Part shown: positions 44,587 to 52,154 of the stretch, in pieces
Layout of the letters: every line of letters begins with the position of its first letter
How positions within the stretch are numbered: position 1 is the first letter of the stretch
Source: CALVLD01 sp964467585
Lineage (GTDB): Bacteria; Bacillota; Clostridia; Christensenellales; CAG-138
Direction of reading: 5' to 3'
NCBI GenBank assembly: GCA_964467585.1
Contig: CAYXRF010000005.1
Coordinates: 47,299-111,298 of the forward strand
DNA length: 64,000 nucleotides
Translations under genes and position numbers: made by a program
Notes under the pieces: generated by a model
What the model saw: the letters and a program-made list of their open reading frames with translations, nothing else
What the model was told of the DNA's origin: nothing
Database searches by the model: none

Positions 44587-45114
44587 TTAAGCTGTTAGTG
44601 CATAATTACCAGCAGGATTGCTTATAATCACATCGAATTTCATATTAAAAATCTCCTTCGGCTTGAGGGTATGGATCCATTCATAGGCGTAATTTTCGCG
44701 CGAATCATCACACTGATATTGCGCTTGGCTTGCCCCGCAAAAAACACACTTTCCCCTTGCCCATTTGTGCTTTATATTGCGAAAGCGGATGTTCCCTTCG
44801 GTATTCTTGAACTGCGTGACCGAAAACTGGCTGTTAGGGTATTTACTGCAGTACACACTGCGTCGGGAGAGCAGGCTCGTCAGCTCCGTGATGGCGATGC
44901 CGTATAGCTGCTTGCGAAAGATGTGGTCTATGCGCTCCTGCAAATCCGGTATCTGCGGCTCAAGTCCGGTCAGCAGCCGCTTGGCAATTTCCCGCAGGAA
45001 AACGCCGGTCTTGCAGGCGGGATCTATGTAAATGCAGATTTTGATACAATAGAAAAAGCCCTCTCCGGCGCAAATGCGCCGAATAATGCTTGAAATAAGG
45101 GCTTTCGTGGTCAA
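44587..45114 (-). pseudogene. Eco57I-like DNA methylase fragment
   Basis: The frame contains the SAM-binding motif as DPACKTGVFLREIAKRLLTG, followed by LYGIAITELTSLLSRRSVYC and a Cys pair (KCVFCGASQ), and stops right after FDVIISNPAG. In intact relatives the last words are the catalytic NPPY, so the gene is broken exactly at motif IV. The first 30 residues (MTTKALISSIIRRICAG..) are not family-like, so the 5' end is also lost. Non-functional remnant of an R-M or type IIG-like enzyme. No gene is seen in 45115-45300. Confidence 0.7.
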
Positions 45115-45305
45115 TTGCTGACGTCGGAAGCCCTGTTTTGCTTTATGGAATTGTGATGTTTGCCGCTGTGATATGGTGGCTGCTTACCCTGCAAAAATGA
45201 TCGTGAGCGAATAATTAAAATGTTTGCAAAAATTAAAAGGTTCAAAATTAACCAATATTTAGATCCCTGATATTCATTGCAATTTATATTTATTCATAGT
45301 TAATC

Positions 45306-45334
45306 TTGCAATATCATGTTTGTTGTGGTATAAT
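45306..45334 (+). promoter_or_regulatory. Promoter of the R-M cassette
   Basis: TTGCAA (45306-45311), 17-bp spacer, TATAAT (45329-45334), 26 bp before the HTH gene; TGGAGGTGG is the ribosome site. Confidence 0.75.
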
Positions 45335-45360
45335 CATAGAATAAAAATGGAGGTGGCTAT

Positions 45361-45555
45361 ATGGATTCTTATTTTCAGAATGAAAACTGGATAGGCTTGC
45401 CGGAAATAGCCGAATACATTGGAGTCAGCAAAGACACTATACGTAATTGGATAAAACGTTCAGATATGCCAGCTCATAAGGTCGGAAGGCTCTGGAAATT
45501 CAAAAAGTCAGAAGTCGACCTCTGGATTGCCAACAACAGAGAGGAAAAAGTATGA
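45361..45555 (+). CDS. Excisionase/MerR-type helix-turn-helix protein of the R-M cassette
   Basis: A 64-residue protein that is almost entirely an HTH_17-type domain: WIGLPEIAEYIGVSKDTIRNWIKRSDMPAHKVGRLWKFKKSEVDLWI. Such small proteins act as excisionases or as controllers of restriction genes. The 4-bp overlap with the methylase gene suggests a control role for the cassette. The region is clearly more AT-rich than its surroundings. Confidence 0.8.
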   Translation: MDSYFQNENWIGLPEIAEYIGVSKDTIRNWIKRSDMPAHKVGRLWKFKKSEVDLWIANNREEKV

Positions 45556-46580
45556 CAGAACATAGAATAATTAATACTGATAGCAAAAACATGCCTGAAA
45601 TATCAAATGGGTCTATGCAACTGATTGTCACCTCTCCACCATATCCTATGATTGAAATGTGGGATAAGATGTTCGAAACGCAAGACCCATCCATAAAGGA
45701 TTGCTTAAGCAGTAATGATGGTATAGGCGCCTTTCAAAAGATGCATAAACTATTAAACTACACTTGGAATGAATGTGATCGTGTCCTTGCTGACAACGGT
45801 TTTATTTGTGTTAACATAGGAGACGCTACAAGGACAATTAATGGAAATTTTCAACTTTTCTCCAACCACACTCAGATAATAAACTATTTTCTTGGAAAAG
45901 GTTATAGTGTTCTTCCGGATATTCACTGGCGAAAGCAATCAAACGCGCCAAATAAGTTTATGGGTTCTGGAATGTACCCAGCTGGCGCATATGTGACATA
46001 TGAACATGAATATATCTTGGTCTTCAGGAAAGGCGGTAAAAGAGAATTCAAAGGCGCCGGGAAAGAACTAAGACAAAAGAGTGCTTTTTTCTGGGAAGAA
46101 AGAAATGTTTGGTTTTCAGATTTGTGGGAAATTAAAGGAACTTCACAAATCATTTCAGTCTCTAAGTCGAGCAGAGAACGAAGCGCAGCATATCCGTTTG
46201 AAATCCCTTACCGATTGGTAAATATGTATTCAGCTGAAGGCGATACCGTTCTTGATCCTTTTGCTGGACTTGGAACTACAAGTTTAGCTTGTATGGCTGC
46301 CAATCGCAACAGTATAGGAATCGAATTTGACAAGGAAATTTCGGAGCTCGCAATTTCAAACATTGATGTATCAGCGGACGATTTGAATAAAATAATCGAT
46401 TCTCGCATTAGTCGACATCTTGAGTTTATTGATGGGTTAATATCCGAAAAGCGGGAGCGCTGCTACAAAAATGTTCCACATGGATTTGACGTAAAGACGA
46501 AACAAGAAACTGCCATCAAGATAGACCGTATCGCATCTATTAACAAAAACTCTTCTGCTGTAACCTGTATATATGAATAA
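45552..46580 (+). CDS. Beta-class DNA methyltransferase, probably CTAG-specific
   Basis: A 342-residue modification enzyme. The catalytic motif TSPPYPMIEMWD (about residues 29-40) precedes the SAM motif DPFAGLGTTSLACMAANRNSIGIEFD (about 234-259), the beta-class order. The S-P-P-Y form is usual for N4-cytosine enzymes, and the SPPYPMIEMWD context resembles methylases that accompany MjaI-family CTAG endonucleases. It would protect host DNA from the convergent nuclease genes. Specificity is inference. Confidence 0.85.
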   Translation: MTEHRIINTDSKNMPEISNGSMQLIVTSPPYPMIEMWDKMFETQDPSIKDCLSSNDGIGAFQKMHKLLNYTWNECDRVLADNGFICVNIGDATRTINGNFQLFSNHTQIINYFLGKGYSVLPDIHWRKQSNAPNKFMGSGMYPAGAYVTYEHEYILVFRKGGKREFKGAGKELRQKSAFFWEERNVWFSDLWEIKGTSQIISVSKSSRERSAAYPFEIPYRLVNMYSAEGDTVLDPFAGLGTTSLACMAANRNSIGIEFDKEISELAISNIDVSADDLNKIIDSRISRHLEFIDGLISEKRERCYKNVPHGFDVKTKQETAIKIDRIASINKNSSAVTCIYE

Positions 46581-46584
46581 AGAG

Positions 46585-46622
46585 CAGCGACCTATGAATA
46601 CTATTCACAGGTCGCATTCTTT
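46585..46622. terminator. Bidirectional terminator between methylase and nuclease genes
   Basis: Stem 46587-46593 with 46609-46615 extends through near-complementary flanks (AAAGAG..ATTCTTT). It lies in the 40-bp gap between convergent stops. Confidence 0.65.
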
Positions 46623-47300
46623 ATGGGGCAATATCTCTTGGAGGGAGCTTTAGTAGCAAATCTCTTTCTACCACAACCTGTCTTTCAATTTCTATAGAAA
46701 TAACACCGTTAACAGGCATAACCACAAATACTTTCCCACCAAAATCTCGAAGGAACTCCTTGTGACCCTTTTCTTCTGAAGAACGAGCTTTCCCCATATA
46801 GATGGAGATATTTGCGGATTTGTAAGTTGAAGGCTTGACTTGAATACCAATTTTATAGCCATTCACATCGGTCCATAAGTCCACCCAATACGGAGAGCCT
46901 TCTATCTCGCTCGGAGCGTCATAAAACGGAATACCTCCAATAATCAGCGATGGATTCATATCAAGCCACGCTCCCTCGCGTAGCCATCATATGGTGTATC
47001 AATAGCCATATAGTGCATATAGGCTATACAATCCTCTTCAGTGATAGATGATAAAAGATTCGGATGAAACCTTTCTTCTCTGGGTATTTCAGTAATAATG
47101 TGACGATAAAGCGAACGTCCCAATTCATCAATTTGCCCCGAAGTTCTTATATTGTCATAATAGTAACGACTCCAATCTCTCTTTGATTCAGGTTTACAAA
47201 TTCGTATACTGTCAGATGTTGGACCGAGATTTCTCTTTTTATTTAAGCCCCATCTGTTCATGGTATAGTTCAGCACCCATTCCTTAGTTGTTTGTGGCAT
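46621..47300 (-). pseudogene. Second MjaI-like endonuclease gene, split by a frameshift
   Basis: Two frames, 46956-47300 (114 aa, MPQTTKEWVLNYTMNRWGLN...) and 46621-46959 (112 aa, MNPSLIIGGIPFYD...), overlap by ATGA. The second frame read upstream of its ATG gives REGAWLDM, which joins smoothly to DGY in the first frame if one base is restored near 46980. The rejoined protein (about 226 aa) parallels the intact MjaI-like neighbour: VDLWTDVNGYKIGIQVKPST (PD-(D/E)XK-like core with Q-x-K) matches its GIDGFVRNVPYSVKPDTY. Most likely one nuclease gene with a 1-nt deletion; a natural split by coupling is possible. Confidence 0.6.
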
Positions 47301-47312
47301 AACGATCTCCTT

Positions 47313-47903
47313 TCACTCCTCAACATAAATCTTTAGACCTGTTTTTGTTTTTGTATAATAAATCATTTTCACTTCAATTGTCTCTGAAAGGCGGCTCATT
47401 GTCTTATAGGTGTCAGGTTTAACAGAATACGGCACATTTCTGACAAATCCATCTATACCTTTTGCTTCTTCTTCTGGAGTTGAGAGGCGATATGTAGTTC
47501 CTTTCTTTTCAGCCAAAGACGCAAGTATTGCCTTCTGAACGTAGAGTCCGTTAAAAGTTTTATTGATAACCAAATCCTCGACCCAACGTTCTACCATTTC
47601 CTTATCAATAAGCGGTATTGCGCTGCGTAGATTCTGTACTTGAGCATAGATTTTTTCTGTCGCCTTTTCAAAGGCTTCTGGGTATCTTTCTGTATACCAG
47701 CGTTTCCATCCTTCAATAGTCATTTCTTCACCGGAACTCATAAACTCCGGAAAAAGCTCTGACATCTGTCCGACAACAACTGGACGTGTACCCTGTGCGT
47801 TCTGGTTAGCCCAATTGATAAGTTGAGAGGTATACTTCGGAAAAGAATTGCTCTCACTTTCATTGTAATCCTCAATATTTTCGTTTTTTAGGTTGTAATT
47901 CAT
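47313..47903 (-). CDS. MjaI-family type II restriction endonuclease
   Basis: The protein is about 196 residues from the ATG at 47903 (MNYNLKNENIEDYN), which follows AAAGGAAATGGCACA; the frame opens six codons earlier. The stretch FPKYTSQLINWANQNAQGTRPVVVGQMSELF and the core GTTYRLSTPEEEAKGIDGFV, then SVKPDTYK, match my recollection of MjaI-family endonucleases, which cut CTAG. The Asp of GIDG and the Lys of SVKP would be the PD-(D/E)XK catalytic pair. It is convergent with the methylase. Confidence 0.75.
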   Translation of the reverse strand: MNYNLKNENIEDYNESESNSFPKYTSQLINWANQNAQGTRPVVVGQMSELFPEFMSSGEEMTIEGWKRWYTERYPEAFEKATEKIYAQVQNLRSAIPLIDKEMVERWVEDLVINKTFNGLYVQKAILASLAEKKGTTYRLSTPEEEAKGIDGFVRNVPYSVKPDTYKTMSRLSETIEVKMIYYTKTKTGLKIYVEE

Positions 47904-47970
47904 TGTGCCATTTCCTTTCATTTAATATTTAGAATAGCGTTTGATGATTATCGTTAAAAGAGAGATACAG

Positions 47971-47998
47971 CCTGCCGATGTGTGTTCGGCAGGTTTTT
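47971..47998 (+). terminator. Orphan terminator
   Basis: An 8-bp stem (47971-47978 with 47986-47993) is followed by TTTTTA on the plus strand, although both neighbouring genes are on the minus strand. Probably left over from a lost plus-strand gene. Confidence 0.6.
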
Positions 47999-48016
47999 AT
48001 TCTCTTTGTAACCGAG

Positions 48017-48241
48017 TTATTCTGTGATTGTACCTTCCTTTATGTGATACGCGATTCCATGATCTTCGCAGAAGGCAATCACGACCTGCGCTTGTTCGTT
48101 ATAAAACGCCTTATGCTTTGTATAGGCGGTGACTGCTTTGCTGTAGTTGGTGCGACCAAAAATTATTTTATCGGCAAACGAAACCGCAGCAAGAAGATCA
48201 TTAATATCCTGCACCACGAGATTTGGTGTCGGGTACGGTTC
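48017..48241 (-). pseudogene. C-terminal remnant of a radical-SAM protein
   Basis: About 74 codons without a start read EPYPTPNLVVQDINDLLAAV then SFADKIIFGRTNYSKAV and end FCEDHGIAYHIKEGTITE. This is the C-terminal end of a radical-SAM family carried by many integrative elements. The frame opens exactly at the end of the next gene (48241), marking a recombination joint. Confidence 0.6.
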
Positions 48242-50049
48242 TAAGGGAAGCCTTCGGGACTGTTATACGCATTATAATAGTTGAAGCCCGTGGGATTGAG
48301 CTGCATCCAGCCGGATTCGCTCCAATCCACCGTGATACCATGAGCTTCGGCATAAGCACTGTTCAATTTTGAGTCAATAATATGCGAAATCTCGTGATAT
48401 ATCACAAATTCCGCACCCGCTGTTGAAGCGTCAATTGCCACAATACGCACATAGCCACGCTCAAGAGTAAACGCGGTGGGCGTGCTCACCACGTTGGGGG
48501 AGCTGCCCCTAATCGGCCCAACCATCAGAAAAGCAACCGTGGAAAGGTATCCGCTGCACAGCGCGTCAAAAAAGCCTTCGGGATACATGCCGAGATTGTC
48601 GTCAAGAATTTGAAGCACGGCAAGCATTTTTTCGGTATCGGTGAGAGGCTCCGCGCTGAACGGATCAAGGTCAATCGCCGTGTCCGCGCCCAGCAGCACC
48701 GTAACGCCATACTTTTTTTCAATCTCGGCGGCGTAAGCGGAAACTTCGCCATAGTCCGTCTGCGTGCGGGGATTGTCGGCAATGTTGCCAACAAAGCTTG
48801 AGGCGGATATCTGCGGAGCTTCCGCGCCCACGCTTTCATCCCAACGCCAAAGTATAAGCGCCTTGGTTGAAAAGCCAAGCGTCAGCGGCACAATTACATC
48901 GCCGCCATTCGCGCCCCCGCATGAAAATCGGTCGAGGGCAGGGGACGCCAGGTATCCGCCCAGCGCTGTGTTAAGCGACATATAGTCAACGTCCACGCAG
49001 CGGCAGTCCGCGCCGGAATAATCGGCGGCATAAAGGCGATACTCGTTTTCGCCGTTGTCATCGCAAAATGTAAATCTGCCGTATTCGGGAGAGGTAAAAA
49101 CCTCAAGCACAAGCGCGTCGTCCAATTGAAAAACGCTTTGCTCAACATCACAATCAAGCATTGAAGCGGATCTGCGAAGCGTCATTGTGCTTTGGCAGAC
49201 GGCGTTTTCATCCCACTCCGTTTGAATATCCATCGCGTAAAATTCGCCGTTGTATTCGTCAAAATAAAGCCTTCCCGCATTTTGCAGCGCAACGGAAGAC
49301 GACTTTATATCGAGGATAAAAGACACATCTCCGCCGTAAATGTCAACTGCGGAGAACGAGGCATAGCTCCCGTCGCTTGTTACGGAGGTCATACGCGCAT
49401 ACAGATATTGATAGCCCACGCTTGCAACACGCACCGAGTGGGCGGCAGGGTCGGTGGTGTCGATTGTAAGCAGCTCACCTGTTAACGAGTCAAAAACAAA
49501 CAGACGTCCATCCGATATCAGTGTGGCGCCATAGCTTGCCCCGTCGGGAACATCGTATTTGCAGCTTGTGCCGTCGTCGCACAGCTTATAAAACACATCA
49601 AAAAAAACAAACGAAAATGGTTCAACAGAGGTCAATTGGTATGCCTGCGGGGAGGTTGTAAACTCTGCATCCTCCGAAAAAACCTCCGCAAGCATTGTGT
49701 ACTCCCCGCTTGAAAGGCTAATCACGCCTGCCCTAACGCTTGAGCCGTCTGTTGACGCGTGCAAAAGCGCAAGCAGACCATTGGCACGAAAGCCGCAGCA
49801 CACAAGCTCCATGCCTTCCGCCGCGCAAAGCGGATAGACGTCATAAAGTCCATTTTCGGCGTCGATTGAGTAAACGGACATATCCAAAGGAGCGGCGGTC
49901 GGCGCGGGCGTAATCAGCCCCTCGGTTGAGACGGGCGTCTCCGATGCGCCTGAAGCGTCCTTGCCCCATGCGCAGCCCGAAAGCACTGCAAGCTGAACAA
50001 GCATCAGCGCCGCAAGCGCGATGGCAACAACATTACGAGGTCTTTGCAT
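48241..50049 (-). CDS. Lipoprotein with zinc-metallopeptidase motif, probably 3'-truncated
   Basis: A 602-residue protein with signal and lipobox (VQLAVLSGC, Cys26), a low-complexity Ala/Thr/Pro linker, then a long beta-rich region (about 55-400) that looks like a WD/propeller-type sensor domain. Near the C-terminus FVIYHEISHIIDSKLNSAY holds HExxH, the zinc site of gluzincin/metzincin peptidases. The frame ends only about 45 residues later, at the joint with the radical-SAM remnant, so the normal C-terminal part of the peptidase domain seems lost. An AGGGAG site precedes the ATG. Function unknown. Confidence 0.7.
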   Translation of the reverse strand: MQRPRNVVAIALAALMLVQLAVLSGCAWGKDASGASETPVSTEGLITPAPTAAPLDMSVYSIDAENGLYDVYPLCAAEGMELVCCGFRANGLLALLHASTDGSSVRAGVISLSSGEYTMLAEVFSEDAEFTTSPQAYQLTSVEPFSFVFFDVFYKLCDDGTSCKYDVPDGASYGATLISDGRLFVFDSLTGELLTIDTTDPAAHSVRVASVGYQYLYARMTSVTSDGSYASFSAVDIYGGDVSFILDIKSSSVALQNAGRLYFDEYNGEFYAMDIQTEWDENAVCQSTMTLRRSASMLDCDVEQSVFQLDDALVLEVFTSPEYGRFTFCDDNGENEYRLYAADYSGADCRCVDVDYMSLNTALGGYLASPALDRFSCGGANGGDVIVPLTLGFSTKALILWRWDESVGAEAPQISASSFVGNIADNPRTQTDYGEVSAYAAEIEKKYGVTVLLGADTAIDLDPFSAEPLTDTEKMLAVLQILDDNLGMYPEGFFDALCSGYLSTVAFLMVGPIRGSSPNVVSTPTAFTLERGYVRIVAIDASTAGAEFVIYHEISHIIDSKLNSAYAEAHGITVDWSESGWMQLNPTGFNYYNAYNSPEGFP

Positions 50050-50100
50050 AATTTGAAAATCTCCCTAAACAAAATTTTGTCAAGCACCGTTTTGAAGCTG

Positions 50101-51051
50101 TCAGCGCGGAGCAACGTGCAGCAGCATACTGTACATTCGATCCAAAAAAGCCTTGACGTTATCTTTATTCATTGTGTACTCAAAATGACCGTTTTTGCCG
50201 TTTATGGCGGTTATAAAGCCCGTGGTTTCAAGCCTTGATATGTGGTGATAAATCGTTGGGATAGACAGACTGTACTTGTCCGCAAGCGCCTGAACGTGCG
50301 TCACGGAGCCGCACATCTCACAAAGCATATCAAAGCGGGTTGAGTCCGAAAGTGCCTTAAGGCACTGAACCGCACCTGTCTCCCCACTGTTAAGCGTGTT
50401 GAACCGTATCAGCATGGGTATTGCCGCGCCCGCCGTGACGGTATGGGTCATTGTTTCGTCTATCACCCACTGAGTCACGCCGTGCGGAAACATGATTGAA
50501 AGGTAAAGCCGCAGGGTGTAAGCGTAACCCTCCACAGGCACGCCGATTCCGCAGGAGCGTATGTATCTGACAAGCCCCACCTCGTTGACCTCAGCGGAGC
50601 ATTCGTCCAGAAAGTCTGAATAATCGGGCAATATTTGAACGATTGTATTGACAATCGGGGAAAGAAGCGCGGTGAGCTCGTCCGCACAGTCGTCAAAATT
50701 CATATAAAGCTGAACCACCCTCCATTTTTCCTCACGCGTGATGGGCAGCCTCTCAACATAGGGAAGAAATTCGTCAAAGGTCTCATAGCAGTCCGTAGTC
50801 AGGTCATAATCGGCGGAAATGAGGTTGTCCAGCACGGTATGACGCTTTGCAATGTTTGAAAGCGATTTAAGCTCCTTGGCAATCTGCTCCATGGGCTTTA
50901 GCTCCTCAAACTCGTATTTCATAAGCAGCATATGTGCAATGCATACGCTGGTGCGCGAATCGCCCTCGCCAACAAAGGATGGAAATATTTTGAAATAATA
51001 ATTCATGCGGTCTTCATTCCACTCACAATGCTTGCGCAGATATTTTTCCAT
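50101..51051 (-). CDS. ArsR-type winged-helix regulator with large N-terminal domain
   Basis: The protein is about 316 residues from the ATG at 51051 (MEKYLRKHCEWN); the frame is open to 51123. The C-terminal third is an ArsR/HTH_20-like domain: CLKALSDSTRFDMLCEMCGS, then VQALADKYSLSIPTIYHHIS, RLETTGFITAINGKNGHFEY. The N-terminal 200 residues form an all-helical region that I do not recognise. The start is uncertain because the sequence beyond 51124 belongs to a truncated dockerin gene, so the native upstream region may be lost. It may regulate the neighbouring peptidase genes. Confidence 0.7.
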   Translation of the reverse strand: MEKYLRKHCEWNEDRMNYYFKIFPSFVGEGDSRTSVCIAHMLLMKYEFEELKPMEQIAKELKSLSNIAKRHTVLDNLISADYDLTTDCYETFDEFLPYVERLPITREEKWRVVQLYMNFDDCADELTALLSPIVNTIVQILPDYSDFLDECSAEVNEVGLVRYIRSCGIGVPVEGYAYTLRLYLSIMFPHGVTQWVIDETMTHTVTAGAAIPMLIRFNTLNSGETGAVQCLKALSDSTRFDMLCEMCGSVTHVQALADKYSLSIPTIYHHISRLETTGFITAINGKNGHFEYTMNKDNVKAFLDRMYSMLLHVAPR

Positions 51052-51124
51052 CCTGACGGACGCCGCAAATTTGGCGGCAATGTACTTTTTTTTGTTGCGG
51101 TTGCGGGCAATGCGGATATTCATC

Positions 51125-51814
51125 TGCAGCGGCGAATATACAAATATCGGCTATGTTGATAACGTGATGAAGACAGCGGCGCCGCTGACGCTTGACGACG
51201 TACTTAACGTTTCGGGCGGCACGCTCACATTTACCACAAGCGGATACGCGTTTGCGGTTGAAAACGACTATGCCCGCAGCACCACCGAAAACGACCCATC
51301 GGGCAGCAGCACGCTTACGCTTGTTGTAACAATGGGCGAGGGTGATTCACTCAGCTTTGATTACAAGGCGGATATCGACCCCGAGGGCGGCAGCTTGGGA
51401 TTCTACTGTTCAAAAATTGACGGAGCATTGTCCGGCATTTACAACCAATCGCTTGGCGTAAGCGGTCATGAAAACACATGGACGAGCTTTACATTTGTTG
51501 CTCCGCGTGACGGCGAATATGAGTTTGTGTGGAATGTGGGACGCGATGATTACAATTGCAGCGGCGAATATACAAATATCGGCTATGTTGATAACGTGCA
51601 GGTTATCGAGGCGGAGATTGCCGTTACCGTGTTGGGCGACGTCAACTGTGACGGAACGGTAACCTTTGCGGATATAACAGTGCTGTACGCGGCGATTGTC
51701 GGCACAGGTACAATAGGCGAGCAGGGTATTGTCAACGCGGACGCCGATGGCGACGGCGCGCTGGGCTTTAACGATGTTTCTGCTCTTTACAAAATTATAT
51801 TATCCGCGGAATAA
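51125..51814 (+). pseudogene. 5'-truncated dockerin protein gene
   Basis: The frame enters without a start at a sequence encoding CSGEYTNIGYVDNV. It then reads one module of about 144 residues (lectin/MAM-like jelly roll: LTFTTSGYAFAV...SFDYKADID...EFVWNVGRDD) that ends in the same CSGEYTNIGYVDNV. A type I dockerin closes the gene (GDVNCDGTVTFADI and NADADGDGALGFNDV). The parent gene thus had at least two such modules; everything before the final one is missing. No promoter or ribosome site is seen upstream. Confidence 0.75.
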
Positions 51815-52039
51815 TCAGCGGGGTATTCCTGTCGGACGGCGTGCGCCCCTCCTGACGCCGCGCTGTCCGACAATAAGAAAAAATTTCACCCGATTATGGC
51901 GCGGGCAAAAGCAAACGGAGGTTAATAATAATGATGACAACACACGCCGCCGCGCTGCTGATAATGAGGATGGCAATGTCGCTCAGATAAATAATCGTCC
52001 GTAAAACGGTGTCATAGCTAAAGCAAAATACAGAAAACA

Positions 52040-52082
52040 AAAGTCCCGAATGGCGTTATGTACGTCATTTGGGACTTTTTAT
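52040..52082. terminator. Bidirectional terminator between convergent dockerin genes
   Basis: A 16-bp stem with two G-U pairs (52040-52055 with 52063-52078) has A and T tracts on its two sides. The gap 51815-52154 is otherwise without a clear gene; a 19-codon frame with a GGAGG site at 51930 has no other support. Confidence 0.85.
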
Positions 52083-52154
52083 TATATCGGGTTAAAAGAG
52101 CTTTCGGCATGAGTGAAGCATTAAATTTGCCAATCAAATATGGCGGGCTAAATT

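Noticed and set aside
51930..51992. 19-codon frame with a GGAGG site after the truncated dockerin gene
   Set aside because: Very short, low complexity, and one alternative frame carries a dockerin-like DNEDGNV piece, so the stretch is more likely decayed dockerin sequence.
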